Part shown: positions 33,804-43,713 of the stretch, piece by piece
How the letters are laid out: each line of letters starts with the position of its first letter
How positions within the stretch are numbered: position 1 is the first letter of the stretch
NCBI RefSeq assembly: GCF_009362735.1
Contig: NZ_WHNP01000005.1
Location: forward strand, 62,001 to 126,000
DNA: 64,000 bases
Direction of reading: 5' to 3'
From: Paraburkholderia franconis
GTDB lineage: Bacteria > Pseudomonadota > Gammaproteobacteria > Burkholderiales > Burkholderiaceae
The notes under the pieces: model-generated
The model's database searches: none
Told to the model about the DNA's origin: nothing
What the model saw: the letters and a program-made list of their open reading frames with translations, nothing else
Made by a program: the position numbers and the translations under genes

Positions 33804-34583
33804 TCAACCCTGATCGCCGCCGCCCACGGGCAGCACGGTGCCTGTGATGTACGACGCTTCGTCCGACGCGAGAAAGAGGATCGCGCCGACCTGTTCGTCG
33901 ATTGTTCCATAACGATGCATGAGGCTCGTCGCCTTCGTCTGGTCGACGATGGCCTGATACCAGAGCGCTTCCTGCTCCGTCTGCTTGTCGGTGTTGCGCG
34001 GCACTCGCCGCACGGGCGCTTCCGTTCCGCCTGTCGCGACTGCGTTGACGCGGATGCCATCGGCGGCATGCTCGAATGCGAGGCTCGCCGTCAGCGCATT
34101 CACACCGCCTTTCGACGCCGCATACGGCACGCGATAGATGCTGCGCGTCGCAACCGACGAGACGTTGACGATCGCGCCACGCTTGCGCTCGATCATCGAA
34201 GGCAGCACCGCGCGGCAGCACCAGAGTGTCGGAAAGAGCGAGCGCCGCACTTCCGCTTCGATCTGCGCTTCCTCGTATTCCTGATACGGCTTAGCCCAGA
34301 TCGTCCCGCCGACGTTGTTGATCAGCACGTCGATGCGGCCGAATGTGCCGAGCGCCGCGTCGGCCAGCGTGCATGCGCCCGCATACGTTTCCAGATCGGC
34401 GATGACGGTGATGCAGCGCGCGCCCGGCGCCGAGATTTCGGCCGCCACGTCATGCACGAAATCCGAGCGGTCGCACAGCACGAGCGTCGCGCCCTGGATT
34501 GCCGCCGCAATCGCGACGCCGCGCCCGATCCCTTGCGCCGCGCCCGTCACGACGACGACTTTTCCTTCGAAGCGTTGGTTCAT
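33804..34583 (-). CDS. benD: benzoate cis-diol dehydrogenase
   Basis: SDR enzyme of 259 aa that oxidises 1,2-dihydroxycyclohexadiene carboxylate (benzoate diol) to catechol with loss of CO2. TGAAQGIGRG is the NAD-binding motif, NNVGG follows, and the catalytic Ser (VSSVATRS), Tyr and Lys (YAASKGG) are in place. LPVGGGDQG ends the protein. It lies 5 nt after benC in the order benABCD. The ATG has no strong Shine-Dalgarno, fitting translational coupling. Confidence 0.94.
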   Translation of the reverse strand: MNQRFEGKVVVVTGAAQGIGRGVAIAAAIQGATLVLCDRSDFVHDVAAEISAPGARCITVIADLETYAGACTLADAALGTFGRIDVLINNVGGTIWAKPYQEYEEAQIEAEVRRSLFPTLWCCRAVLPSMIERKRGAIVNVSSVATRSIYRVPYAASKGGVNALTASLAFEHAADGIRVNAVATGGTEAPVRRVPRNTDKQTEQEALWYQAIVDQTKATSLMHRYGTIDEQVGAILFLASDEASYITGTVLPVGGGDQG

Positions 34584-34588
34584 GATCG

Positions 34589-35689
<1,101 letters not shown>

Positions 35690-36193
35690 TCAGATGTGGT
35701 AGACGTCGATCACCTGATTGATGTAGTCGTTCTTCAACACGACATACTTGTTCAGAATCTGCGGCGAATCGCCGTTGAAATCGATCACATAGCGCGACAT
35801 GCCGAAGTAGCTGTAATTGGTCTTGTAGCGATGGCTCAGCGTGTGCCAGTTGAAACGCACCGTGCAGACGCCGTTGTCTTCGCGTTCGAGTTCGACGTTG
35901 CAGATGTTGTGGCTCGTGCGCGTGTCGGGAATCGTCGCGCTGGAGCGCTCGGTCTTGATGCGGAACACGCGGTCTTCGAGGCCCTGGCGGCTCGGGTAGT
36001 AGATCAGCGAGATCTCGCGCTGCGGGTCCGTGATGAGCTGATCCGTGTCATCCCACGACGGCATCCAGAAGACGACGTCCGGGTGATACAGATCGAGCCA
36101 CGCGTCCCATTGCTCATCGTCGAGCAGACGCGCTTCGCGATAGAGAAACGCTTGAATCTCCGCGAGCGTCGGCGTTGTGATAATCGTGCTCAT
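35690..36193 (-). CDS. benB: benzoate 1,2-dioxygenase beta subunit
   Basis: Small subunit of 167 aa of the ring-hydroxylating dioxygenase, an NTF2-like fold ([29 protein letters not shown]). It forms the alpha3beta3 hexamer with BenA and has no redox centre. AAGGAG lies 7 nt before the ATG, which overlaps the benA stop (ATGA). The length fits the family. Confidence 0.95.
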   Translation of the reverse strand: MSTIITTPTLAEIQAFLYREARLLDDEQWDAWLDLYHPDVVFWMPSWDDTDQLITDPQREISLIYYPSRQGLEDRVFRIKTERSSATIPDTRTSHNICNVELEREDNGVCTVRFNWHTLSHRYKTNYSYFGMSRYVIDFNGDSPQILNKYVVLKNDYINQVIDVYHI

Positions 36194-37587
36194 GCTGCGC
36201 TCCTTTCCGCGCTTTTTGCTGCACCGGCTTGCGTTTCCGTTGCTAGCGCATTGCGGATCGTCTCCACCCAATAGCGGTGCTGGATCGTGTAAAGCCCTTC
36301 GTCTTCCGTCTTCACGCCACTCAGCAGCGGCTTGAGGCCGATTTTTTGCGCCCCTTCGTCGGCTCCTTCGATCCAGTGCGTAGCGCCGCGGCACATGTCG
36401 TTCCATTCGACGGCGCGCGCTGCGTAGCCTTGCTGGCACGCGCGGAATTCTTCGAGGTCGTCGGGCGTCGCCATGCCGCTTACGTTGAAGAAGTCTTCGT
36501 ACTGGCGAATGCGGCGCGCGCGTGCTTCATCGGATTCGCCTTTGGGCGCGATGCAATAGATCGTCACTTCCGTTCTGTTCACCGACAGCGGCTTCAGCAC
36601 GCGAATCTGCGAGCCGAACTGATCCATCAGATACACGTTCGGATAGAGGCACAGGTTGCGCGAGTTCTGGATCATCCAGTCCGCAGTCTCGCTGCCGCAG
36701 CGCGCGGCGAACTCGTCGCGGCGGGTGAAGTTCGGACGGTCTTCGGGATTGGCCCAGCGCGACCACAGCAGCATGTGGCCATGTTCGAACGCATAGAAGC
36801 CGCCGCCCTGACGGCCCCAGCCGCCCGCATCCATCGCGCGGATCTTGTCCTCGGCCGCGTTCTTTTCCTTCCGGTGATTGGTCGTCGCCGCGTAATTCCA
36901 GTGCACGGCCGACACGTGATAGCCGTCCGCGCCGTTCTCCGCGGTCAGCTTCCAGTTGCCTTCATACGTGTACGTCGACGAACCGCGCAGCACTTCGAGC
37001 CCGTCTTCCGACTGGTCGACGATCATGTCGATGATGCGCGCCGCTTCGCCCAGATATTCGGTAAGCGGCTTCACATCGGGATTCAGGCTGCCGAACAGAA
37101 AGCCGCGATAGTTCTCGAAGCGCGCGACTTTCTTCAGATCATGCGAGCCCTCGTGATTGAAGCACTCGGGATAACCCGCTTCTTGCGGGTCTTTCACCTT
37201 TAGCAGCTTGCCGCTGTTGTTGAAGGTCCAGCCGTGGAACGGGCAGGTGAACGTCGCCTTGTTGCCGCGCTTGTGGCGGCACAGCATCGCGCCGCGATGC
37301 GTGCACGAATTGACGAGCGCATTGAGTTCGCCCTGACGGTTGCGCGTGATGACGACGGGCTGACGGCCCATCGTCGTCGTGAAGTAATCGTTGTTCGACG
37401 GAATCTGGCTTTCGTGCGCGAGATAGATCCAGTTGCCCTCGAAGATGTGCTGCATCTCGAGTTCGAACAGCGCTTCATCCGTGAAGGCGCTGCGATGCAG
37501 GCGGTAGTCGCCGCGCGCCGGGTCTTCGACCAGATAGTCGTCGATGTGCTTGAGCTTCGGACTGCGGTCCGGATAGATGGGGATCAT
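36190..37587 (-). CDS. benA: benzoate 1,2-dioxygenase alpha subunit
   Basis: Catalytic large subunit, 465 aa. The Rieske 2Fe-2S site is Cys95-x-His97 and Cys115-x2-His118 (SCTHRG, CPFHGW). The mononuclear iron site lies in [15 protein letters not shown], with its two histidines. Substrate is benzoate or a substituted benzoate. AGGAG lies 8 nt before the ATG. It heads benABCD and diverges from a LysR regulator. No cat genes are in the window, so catechol is handled elsewhere. Confidence 0.96.
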   Translation of the reverse strand: MIPIYPDRSPKLKHIDDYLVEDPARGDYRLHRSAFTDEALFELEMQHIFEGNWIYLAHESQIPSNNDYFTTTMGRQPVVITRNRQGELNALVNSCTHRGAMLCRHKRGNKATFTCPFHGWTFNNSGKLLKVKDPQEAGYPECFNHEGSHDLKKVARFENYRGFLFGSLNPDVKPLTEYLGEAARIIDMIVDQSEDGLEVLRGSSTYTYEGNWKLTAENGADGYHVSAVHWNYAATTNHRKEKNAAEDKIRAMDAGGWGRQGGGFYAFEHGHMLLWSRWANPEDRPNFTRRDEFAARCGSETADWMIQNSRNLCLYPNVYLMDQFGSQIRVLKPLSVNRTEVTIYCIAPKGESDEARARRIRQYEDFFNVSGMATPDDLEEFRACQQGYAARAVEWNDMCRGATHWIEGADEGAQKIGLKPLLSGVKTEDEGLYTIQHRYWVETIRNALATETQAGAAKSAERSAA

Positions 37588-37635
37588 CGGATGTCTCCTG
37601 CAACAGGGTTGCTGTCTCGCTCGCCCATTCGGTTG

Positions 37636-37650
37636 CTACCCGAAAGGTAT
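37636..37650. promoter_or_regulatory. BenM/CatM-like operator in the ben promoter region
   Basis: CTAC-N7-GTAT matches the ATAC-N7-GTAT consensus of BenM/CatM at all but one base. It lies 49-63 bp before the benA start. Confidence 0.6.
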
Positions 37651-37710
37651 AATTTGTAAGGGCGCTGCGGTTGTGTGAAGAGTAGTTGGCACGCGTACGG
37701 TGCGTCCAAC

Positions 37711-37727
37711 ACTGATTTAGTATCAGT
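37711..37727. promoter_or_regulatory. 17-bp perfect dyad, LysR T-N11-A type
   Basis: ACTGAT-TTAGT-ATCAGT is a perfect palindrome and contains a T-N11-A box with TGAT/ATCA arms. It lies 23 bp before the LysR gene and about 125 bp before benA, the usual distance for an LTTR activation or recognition site. Confidence 0.55.
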
Positions 37728-37730
37728 TCA

Positions 37731-37745
37731 ATATCCGAGGGGTAT
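37731..37745. promoter_or_regulatory. second BenM-like operator over the regulator's start
   Basis: ATAT-N7-GTAT differs from ATAC-N7-GTAT by one base and covers the Shine-Dalgarno of the LysR gene (GAGGGG). Binding here would give autorepression. Confidence 0.5.
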
Positions 37746-37749
37746 CGTC

Positions 37750-38673
37750 ATGGAGTTGCGCCATTTGCGTTATTTCGTCGCCGTGGCCGAGGAGCGCAAC
37801 TTCACGCGCGCCGCGCAGCGGCTGCACATCGCGCAACCGCCGTTGAGCCGCCAGATGCAGCAGCTCGAAGATCTGCTCGGCGTGCAGCTTTTCGTGCGCA
37901 ACTCACGGCCCGTCGAACTCACGGACACAGGGCGCTTCTTCTATTCGCACGCGGTGCAATTGCTCGCGCAAACAGCGGAACTCGAATCGATGACGCGGCG
38001 CGTCGGCAAGATCGAGCGCAGCCTGTCGGTCGGTTTCGTCGGCTCGACGCTGTATGGCATGTTGCCGAAGATCATTCGCCGCTTTCGCAACGAACATCCC
38101 GCTGTCGAGCTGACGCTCGTCGAAATGTCGACGATGGATCAGATCAAGGCGCTCAAGGAAGGCGTGATCGACGTGGGATTCGGGCGCATTCGTCATGAAG
38201 ACCCGAGCATCAAGCGTATCGTGTTGCGCGAGGAGCGGATGATCGTCGGACTGCCCGTCGGGCATCCGTTGTCGGAATTGAAGCCGGTGTTGTCGCTGCA
38301 CGACCTCGTCAACGAAACGCTGATCATCTTTCCGAAAGCGCCGCGCCCCAGTTACGCGGACCAGGTGCTCGCCGCGTTCCACGATCGTGGATTGGAGCCG
38401 AAGCGCATCTACGAGACGCGCGAACTGCAGATCGCGTTGGGGCTGGTCGCGGCGGGCGAGGGGATTTCCGTCGTGCCGACGAGCGTGTACGGACTCAAGC
38501 GCGACGACGTGAGCTACAAGGAACTGGACGATTCGAATCTGGTGTCGCCGATCATCATGAGCATGCGGCAGCTCGACGAATCGGAAGATCTCACGCAGAT
38601 GCTCGAACTGATCTATCGGCTATACGAAGAAGAACACATGGAGTACCTGCCGCCGCATGAAGAAGGTATGTGA
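37750..38673 (+). CDS. LysR-type regulator, BenM/CatM/CatR type
   Basis: Transcription factor of 307 aa with an N-terminal winged helix (FTRAAQRLHIAQPPLSRQMQQLE) and the type-2 periplasmic-binding effector domain (GFVGSTLYGMLP, IIFPKAPRPSYADQVLAAF). The sequence pattern fits the CatM/BenM group, whose effectors are cis,cis-muconate and benzoate. GAGGGG lies 7 nt before the ATG; an ORF extension of 25 codons upstream would overrun the operators. It is divergent from benA. Confidence 0.92.
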   Translation: MELRHLRYFVAVAEERNFTRAAQRLHIAQPPLSRQMQQLEDLLGVQLFVRNSRPVELTDTGRFFYSHAVQLLAQTAELESMTRRVGKIERSLSVGFVGSTLYGMLPKIIRRFRNEHPAVELTLVEMSTMDQIKALKEGVIDVGFGRIRHEDPSIKRIVLREERMIVGLPVGHPLSELKPVLSLHDLVNETLIIFPKAPRPSYADQVLAAFHDRGLEPKRIYETRELQIALGLVAAGEGISVVPTSVYGLKRDDVSYKELDDSNLVSPIIMSMRQLDESEDLTQMLELIYRLYEEEHMEYLPPHEEGM

Positions 38674-38736
38674 CGATGCGTTAGTCTGGCTTGCCGCGCT
38701 CGTCGCCGGCAAGCCAGTCACCCAACCGTCCGCTCA

Positions 38737-40131
38737 TCAAGCCTTCGGCAGCTGCGCCGCCGCATTGCGCAACGCGGTCCGCAGCCCTTCCTCGACGACG
38801 GGGTGATAGAACGGCATCGCGAGCATCGCATCGACCGTGAGGTTCATCTGCAGCGCCCACGAAAGCAGATGCGCGATGTGTTCGGCATCCGGCCCGATCC
38901 ACTCGGCGCCGACAAAACGGCGCGATGCCTTGTCCACATACACGTGCATCAGCCCGCGATTGCGCAGCATCACGCGACTGCGGCCCTGGTCTTCGAAGCT
39001 CACTTCGCCCGTCACGAACGAATCGTCGGTAAGGTCGGCGTGACGCGCGCCGACCATCGCGATGCCCGGCTCGGTGAACACCGCCGAAATAGGCGCGCGG
39101 CGCACGAGCGGCTTCACGTCGGGAAAGCGCGCGGCGTTCTCGCCAGCCGCGCGGCCTTCGTCGGCGGCTTCGTGCAAGAGCGGCAGCACGTCGTTCGCAT
39201 CGCCGGCGATGAACACGGGGTGCTTGCCCGCTTGCAGCGTCACGGGATCGAACGTGGGCACGCCGCGCGCATCGAGTTCGAGCGTCGTGTTGTGCAGCCC
39301 GAGCCGATCGACGTTCGGCCGGCGGCCCGCCGTGACCAGCACGTAATCGAACGTGTCGTCGCGCAGCTCGCCCGCGCTGTCGCGATAGCGCAGATGCACG
39401 CTGTCGCCTTCGCGCGTCGCCGCTTCCACTTGCGCATGCGGCTCGAAACGGAACGACTCGCTGAACACCTGTTGCGCATAGCCCTTGATGGCGGGATCGC
39501 TCAGCGGGCCGACACGGCCGCGCGCGCCGAGCATCGTCACGTCGACGCCGAGCCACGCGAGCGCCTGTCCCAGCTCGAGCCCGATCACGCCCGCGCCGAT
39601 CACGGCCACCTTGCGCGGCAGGTCGTCCCACGCGAACACGTCGTCGTTGACGATCGCGCGGTCGCCGAGCACCTGGTACATCGGCGGCACGAACGGCGAC
39701 GAGCCCGTCGCGATCACGACGCTCTTCGCATGCACGCGGGTATGGTCGCCGACTTGCAGCACGTTGTCGTCGATGAAGTGCGCATAGCCGATCAGCCGCT
39801 CTTCAGCCGGAATGCCTTCCGTCGACTCCACGACGAAGCCCACGAAGCGGTCGCGCTCGCCTTTGACGCGCGCCATCACCTCGCGTCCGTCGATGCGCAC
39901 GGCGCCGTCGACATGCACGCCGAACGGCGCAGTGCGTCGCGCCGCATGCGCGGCTTCGGCGGCAGCGATCAGCAGCTTCGACGGCATACAGCCGACGCGC
40001 GCACAGGTCGTGCCGTAAGCGCCGCCTTCGATCAGCACGACACTGGCGCCTGCCGCCTTCGCGGCGCGAAAGGCGGGCAGACCGGCGCTGCCGGCGCCAA
40101 TAACTGCCACATCGATATGAAGCGTCTTCAT
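38737..40131 (-). CDS. class I pyridine nucleotide-disulfide oxidoreductase (dihydrolipoamide dehydrogenase-like)
   Basis: FAD flavoenzyme of 464 aa. VIGAGSAGL is the FAD motif, TTCARVGCMP gives the redox-active Cys-x4-Cys, VIGAGVIGLELG the NAD motif, and the C terminus carries the active base in FYHPVVEEGL. GAGGA lies 7 nt before the ATG. No 2-oxoacid dehydrogenase E1/E2 genes are adjacent, so it need not be a complex E3. It sits between the ben genes and a divergent AraC regulator. Confidence 0.9.
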   Translation of the reverse strand: MKTLHIDVAVIGAGSAGLPAFRAAKAAGASVVLIEGGAYGTTCARVGCMPSKLLIAAAEAAHAARRTAPFGVHVDGAVRIDGREVMARVKGERDRFVGFVVESTEGIPAEERLIGYAHFIDDNVLQVGDHTRVHAKSVVIATGSSPFVPPMYQVLGDRAIVNDDVFAWDDLPRKVAVIGAGVIGLELGQALAWLGVDVTMLGARGRVGPLSDPAIKGYAQQVFSESFRFEPHAQVEAATREGDSVHLRYRDSAGELRDDTFDYVLVTAGRRPNVDRLGLHNTTLELDARGVPTFDPVTLQAGKHPVFIAGDANDVLPLLHEAADEGRAAGENAARFPDVKPLVRRAPISAVFTEPGIAMVGARHADLTDDSFVTGEVSFEDQGRSRVMLRNRGLMHVYVDKASRRFVGAEWIGPDAEHIAHLLSWALQMNLTVDAMLAMPFYHPVVEEGLRTALRNAAAQLPKA

Positions 40132-40296
40132 GATGTTCCTCGCTCTGACGGGCGGGTGGCGGAGTGAATCGGGTTGCTGCCGCGCGCCTCGCTGCCGTCC
40201 AGTAGAATCGGTTTGCATTGCACTGTTGCCACTGTACGGTTTGCCGTCCGGCGTGCTAATCCTCGAACGATTCAAAAACATGCTTATTCGGCTCAA

Positions 40297-41298
40297 ATGG
40301 ATCTGCTAAGTCGCTTTCTGTCGCTGATGCCGGTGAGCGGGCGCGTGGATATCCGCTGTCATTTCGGCGCGCCGTGGGCGATCGAAGAAGGCCCGGCGGG
40401 CGTGCGCGAGATTCCGTATCACGTGCTGCTGTCGGGGCACGCGGTGCTCGAAGACGGCAGCGGGCCGCCCGAGCCATTGGTGGCGGGCGACATCGTCGTG
40501 TTTCCGACGGGCGGCGCGCATCGCATCCACGACGGCAGCGGCGCGAAGCCCGTCCCGGCGACGGAGCGGCGCAACATCACGTTGACGGTCGCGGAGAACG
40601 GCGGCGCGGGCGAAACGGCCGACATCCTGTGCGGCCGCTTTCTGCTCGGCGCGGTGCCGGACCGATTGCTGCGCGACCATCTGCCGTCGCGGCTGGTCGT
40701 GCGCAGCGGCGCGCACGCGAACGCGAACGGCAGCGCCCAGCCGAACGGCGGCACTCAGGAGTCTGTGAAAAGCGTCGCGGGCTCGCGGCTCGCGCGCCTG
40801 ATCGAGCTGATGCGCGAAGAGGCGATGGACGAATGCCCCGGCAGCGAGATGCTCGTCAATCATCTGTCGGCGGCGCTCTTCGCATTGACGTTGCGTTTCG
40901 CCAGCGAATCGGCGCAGCCGCCGCTTGGGTTGCTTGCGCTGGCGGGGCGTCCGCGTCTGCAGCCGGCCGTGTCGGCGATGTTCGAATCGCCCGGCAAGCC
41001 GTGGACGCTCGACCAGTTCGCGGCGCTCTGCAACATGTCGCGCGCAACCTTCGTGCGGCAGTTCCAGGAAGCGATCGGCCGCTCGGCGACCGATGTGCTC
41101 ACCGAAGTCCGCATGACGATCGCGGGCCGCTCGCTGCTGGAATCGACGACGCCCGTCGGCGATATCGGCGAGATGGTCGGCTATCAGTCGGAAGCGGCGT
41201 TCCAGCGCGTGTTCAAGAAGCAGATCGGCGTGACGCCGGCGCGCTGGCGCGCATCGGGTGGAAACGTGCAAGCCGCTTCCGCCGACGCAGCGAAATAG
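40297..41298 (+). CDS. AraC family regulator with cupin sensor domain
   Basis: A 333-aa regulator: an N-terminal cupin domain (about 10-180) with GGAHRIHDGSG in its core, then two AraC helix-turn-helices (about 225-320; LDQFAALCNMSRATFVRQFQ, IGEMVGYQSEAAFQRVFKK). The cupin type is the AraC-binding-like group common in Burkholderia. The ATG at 40297 lies before the first strand; the Shine-Dalgarno is poor. It is divergent from the flavin disulfide reductase, its probable target. Confidence 0.88.
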   Translation: MDLLSRFLSLMPVSGRVDIRCHFGAPWAIEEGPAGVREIPYHVLLSGHAVLEDGSGPPEPLVAGDIVVFPTGGAHRIHDGSGAKPVPATERRNITLTVAENGGAGETADILCGRFLLGAVPDRLLRDHLPSRLVVRSGAHANANGSAQPNGGTQESVKSVAGSRLARLIELMREEAMDECPGSEMLVNHLSAALFALTLRFASESAQPPLGLLALAGRPRLQPAVSAMFESPGKPWTLDQFAALCNMSRATFVRQFQEAIGRSATDVLTEVRMTIAGRSLLESTTPVGDIGEMVGYQSEAAFQRVFKKQIGVTPARWRASGGNVQAASADAAK

Positions 41299-41537
41299 AG
41301 AGTTTCAGAAAGCAATCAGCAGCGCTCGATGGGTTAATGCGTCGGTCGAAAACCCTTGCCGCACAAGGCTGCCGCACACACGCGGCATGCGCGTATCGCG
41401 CTTCGTCACCGTTGCGCCGACAACCGGTGAGCCGAACGAGCATCGTCATGAGTCGCGCCGACATTAACGGCGCAGCCTCGCACCCCTACAGTTGAGCCAT
41501 CCCGTCGCCGACGGCAACTCTTCTTGAAGGTGCTCAC

Positions 41538-41876
41538 ATGAATCTGAATCGCGTTTATCAAGCGCTCGTTCTTGCGGCTGCACTCGGTTTGCCGCTTGCA
41601 AGCCACGCCCAATCGCAATCGCCGGCGACGCGCGCGCAAGTCCGCGCCGAACTCGTTGCCGCCGGGCAGTCCGGCCAGCTTCCGCAAAGCGATACCAGCT
41701 ATCCCGAACCCGCCAGCTATCCGGCCGCCCACGCGTTCCATCGCTCGCATGCGTTCATCGCGGCTTCGCATGGTCCGTCGACGAACGGCAGTTCCGCTTC
41801 GGGCTTCCGCGCGACGCGTGTCCGTTCGCTGGCGGTGCCGCCGTCCCCATACGACGACGTCTATCGCGGCCAGTAA
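41538..41876 (+). CDS. DUF4148 secreted protein
   Basis: A 112-aa protein with a clear signal peptide (MNLNRVYQALVLAAALGLPLASHAQ, split by the h-region) and cleavage after AHA. It then has TRAQVRAELVAAGQSGQLP, the DUF4148 core, and a Ser/Pro-rich tail. GAAGGTG lies 6 nt before the ATG. This family is widespread in Burkholderia and of unknown function, likely periplasmic. Confidence 0.88.
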   Translation: MNLNRVYQALVLAAALGLPLASHAQSQSPATRAQVRAELVAAGQSGQLPQSDTSYPEPASYPAAHAFHRSHAFIAASHGPSTNGSSASGFRATRVRSLAVPPSPYDDVYRGQ

Positions 41877-41909
41877 CCCACGGCTTTACATACACACAAG
41901 GAGTGAACG

Positions 41910-42176
41910 ATGTCCGCTATCACGATCTATACGACGCCGACTTGCCCGTACTGCCTCGCGGCCAAAGCGCTGCTTGCGAACAAGGGCCTGTCGTACCGGG
42001 AAATCAACGTGCAGAACGATCGCGCAACGGCGCTTGCGCTGATCGAACGCACGGGACGCCGCACGGTGCCGCAGATCTTCATCGGCGACACGCATGTCGG
42101 CGGCTTCGACGATCTGAATGCGCTGGAGACGGCGGGGCGTCTCGATCCGCTGCTCGAGGCCAACTCGGTGCGTTAA
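41910..42176 (+). CDS. grxC: glutaredoxin 3
   Basis: Dithiol glutaredoxin of 88 aa. The active site is CPYC at 12-15, with the cis-Pro TVPQIF and glutathione-binding GGFDDL. AAGGAG lies 7 nt before the ATG. It starts 33 nt after the DUF4148 gene and ends at a strong terminator. Confidence 0.95.
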   Translation: MSAITIYTTPTCPYCLAAKALLANKGLSYREINVQNDRATALALIERTGRRTVPQIFIGDTHVGGFDDLNALETAGRLDPLLEANSVR

Positions 42177-42200
42177 GCAGAACGCATGGCGCGATGCAGG

Positions 42201-42239
42201 AGCCGCGAACGGTACGGGCCGTTCGCGGCTTTTTCTTTT
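42201..42239 (+). terminator. intrinsic terminator of grxC
   Basis: A perfect 12-bp stem (42201-42212 with 42219-42230), 6-nt loop and TTTTCTTTT tail follow the grxC stop by 24 nt. Confidence 0.92.
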
Positions 42240-42255
42240 GCAGTGCCCGCGTCCG

Positions 42256-43134
42256 TCACGAACCGACGCGCGGCAGATAGGGCGCGGGATCGACGGGCTT
42301 GCCGTTCTTGCGGACTTCGAATCGCAGCGAACCGGTTTCCGAGGCCGCTTCCGAGCCTGGTCGCTTTTCGCTCTCCGCCATTTCGGCGATCGTCTCGCCG
42401 CGCTTGACGGTCGTGCCTTCCTTCACGAGCAGTTTGCGGTTGTGTCCATAGGCCGTCACGAGCGTGTCGTCGTGCTTGATGACGATCAGCTTTCCATACG
42501 GCTTGCCGCCATCTCCCGCGAACACGACACGGCCAGCGGCGGCTGCTTTCACCGGATCGCCGGCCTTGGCTGCGATCACCATGCCCTTCGATTTGCCCTG
42601 TCCGTACACCGCGTTGAGCGTGCCGCGCGCGGGCCAGCCGAAACGGGTCTTGTCGCTCTTGTCCTTGTCGCCCTTGTCGCTGTCGTTCCTGTCGGCGCCG
42701 GCTTCGCGCTTCGCGGGCGATCTGGAGGTAGCTTGCGCGGGCGTTGTCGCGACAGACTTGCTGTCCTCGGCTGCGTCGGGCGGCGCGACGCGCAACACGC
42801 CGCCCGGTTCGATGTGGTTCGCGTCCGACAGGCTGTTCCATCTGGCGATGTCGTCGCTGTGCTGGCCGTGAGCCGTCGCGATGCGATAGAGCGTATCGCC
42901 GGGCTTGACGCGGTAATAGCCTTCCTTCACGGGCGCGAGCGGCCTGGTCGTGCTGGCCGGCACGCGCGGCGCCGGCTGGCTCGCCGATGTCGCCGCTTGC
43001 GTCGGCTGGCCGGGCGACCGGTCCTCGGGAGCCATCTGCCAGGGCAGCGACGTGCAACCTCCATTCGCCAATAGCAGCGCGAGGCCTGCGCCCAGCAGCA
43101 GCTGCGCGCGGCGGTTCGATTGCGTGTGTGTCAT
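42256..43134 (-). CDS. LysM/LytM lipoprotein, NlpD-like amidase activator
   Basis: Envelope protein of 292 aa: signal segment LLLGAGLALLLANGGC with a non-canonical lipobox, a LysM repeat (YYRVKPGDTLYRIATAHG), a Lys/Asp-rich linker and a LytM (M23) domain. The LytM metal ligands are lost: the first His/Asp site reads KSKGMVI and the final HxH reads LRFEV, so it should not hydrolyse peptidoglycan. This is the pattern of NlpD and EnvC, which activate Ami amidases during division. AGAGGA lies 6 nt before the ATG at 43134. Confidence 0.88.
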   Translation of the reverse strand: MTHTQSNRRAQLLLGAGLALLLANGGCTSLPWQMAPEDRSPGQPTQAATSASQPAPRVPASTTRPLAPVKEGYYRVKPGDTLYRIATAHGQHSDDIARWNSLSDANHIEPGGVLRVAPPDAAEDSKSVATTPAQATSRSPAKREAGADRNDSDKGDKDKSDKTRFGWPARGTLNAVYGQGKSKGMVIAAKAGDPVKAAAAGRVVFAGDGGKPYGKLIVIKHDDTLVTAYGHNRKLLVKEGTTVKRGETIAEMAESEKRPGSEAASETGSLRFEVRKNGKPVDPAPYLPRVGS

Positions 43135-43441
43135 GTCGTCTTCCTCTTGTCGTTCGGCCATGCGGGCGCCCGTAGGCGCACCGGGACGGTTCGCGGCCCA
43201 AACGCGTAGAACGCCGCTCCGACAGTGAAAGTTGACGTTTGCTTGCGGAATCCTGAATGTTTTACACAGCTTCGCACTCGCGCTTTTTGTGGGCGCGTTT
43301 GTGTTGCGAAGTGTGTGCGGGAAGCTGGGCTGAATCGTGATCGGCGCGCGCCGATCGCTTACTCAAAGAGTGATGTTTTTCCCGAAGGGATGTCACGCGC
43401 GAACGCATTCGCTGCGCTGGAGCGCTTGCGCACAACGGGTA
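43135..43441. other. intergenic region with an 18-bp palindrome
   Basis: About 305 bp between two leftward genes. It holds the perfect palindrome GATCGGCGCGCGCCGATC (43339-43356) without a T tract, and an AT-richer segment around 43225-43300 suited to the promoter of the LytM gene. No gene was recognised. Confidence 0.5.
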
Positions 43442-43681
43442 TCAAGGGCGGCGCTTTTTCCATGCGTAACCGGCGGGCGGGTCCGCCGCGCCTGCCTTGC
43501 CGACCGAACGCGGGTTCTCGCTGCACAACGTGACGAAGCTCACATCGCCGCCTGCCGCCTGTTTCTTGCGCAACGCCTCGGTGAACGCGAGCGCTTGCGT
43601 CATGTCGTCGTCGCCGAACCGCTCGAAGCGAGCGGTTGCCGTCGACGCATTGCCCTCTTCGAGCCAGTACACGACAAACAT
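43442..43681 (-). CDS. small conserved hypothetical protein
   Basis: A 79-aa protein opening with a beta strand (MFVVYWLEE), then FERFGDDDMTQALAFTEALRKKQ as a helix, and VSFVTLCSENP. AAAGGT lies 6 nt before the ATG. It resembles small proteins of unknown function in Burkholderia. It lies 32 bp after the YceH gene on the same strand, so the two are probably co-transcribed. Confidence 0.65.
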   Translation of the reverse strand: MFVVYWLEEGNASTATARFERFGDDDMTQALAFTEALRKKQAAGGDVSFVTLCSENPRSVGKAGAADPPAGYAWKKRRP

Positions 43682-43713
43682 GCGTCTACCTTTCTACGTT
43701 TCTTTCTGCGGCT

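Noticed and set aside
37686..37706. Sigma-54 promoter starting TTGGCACG
   Set aside because: The -24-like TGGCAC is present but the -12 TTGC at the right spacing is not.
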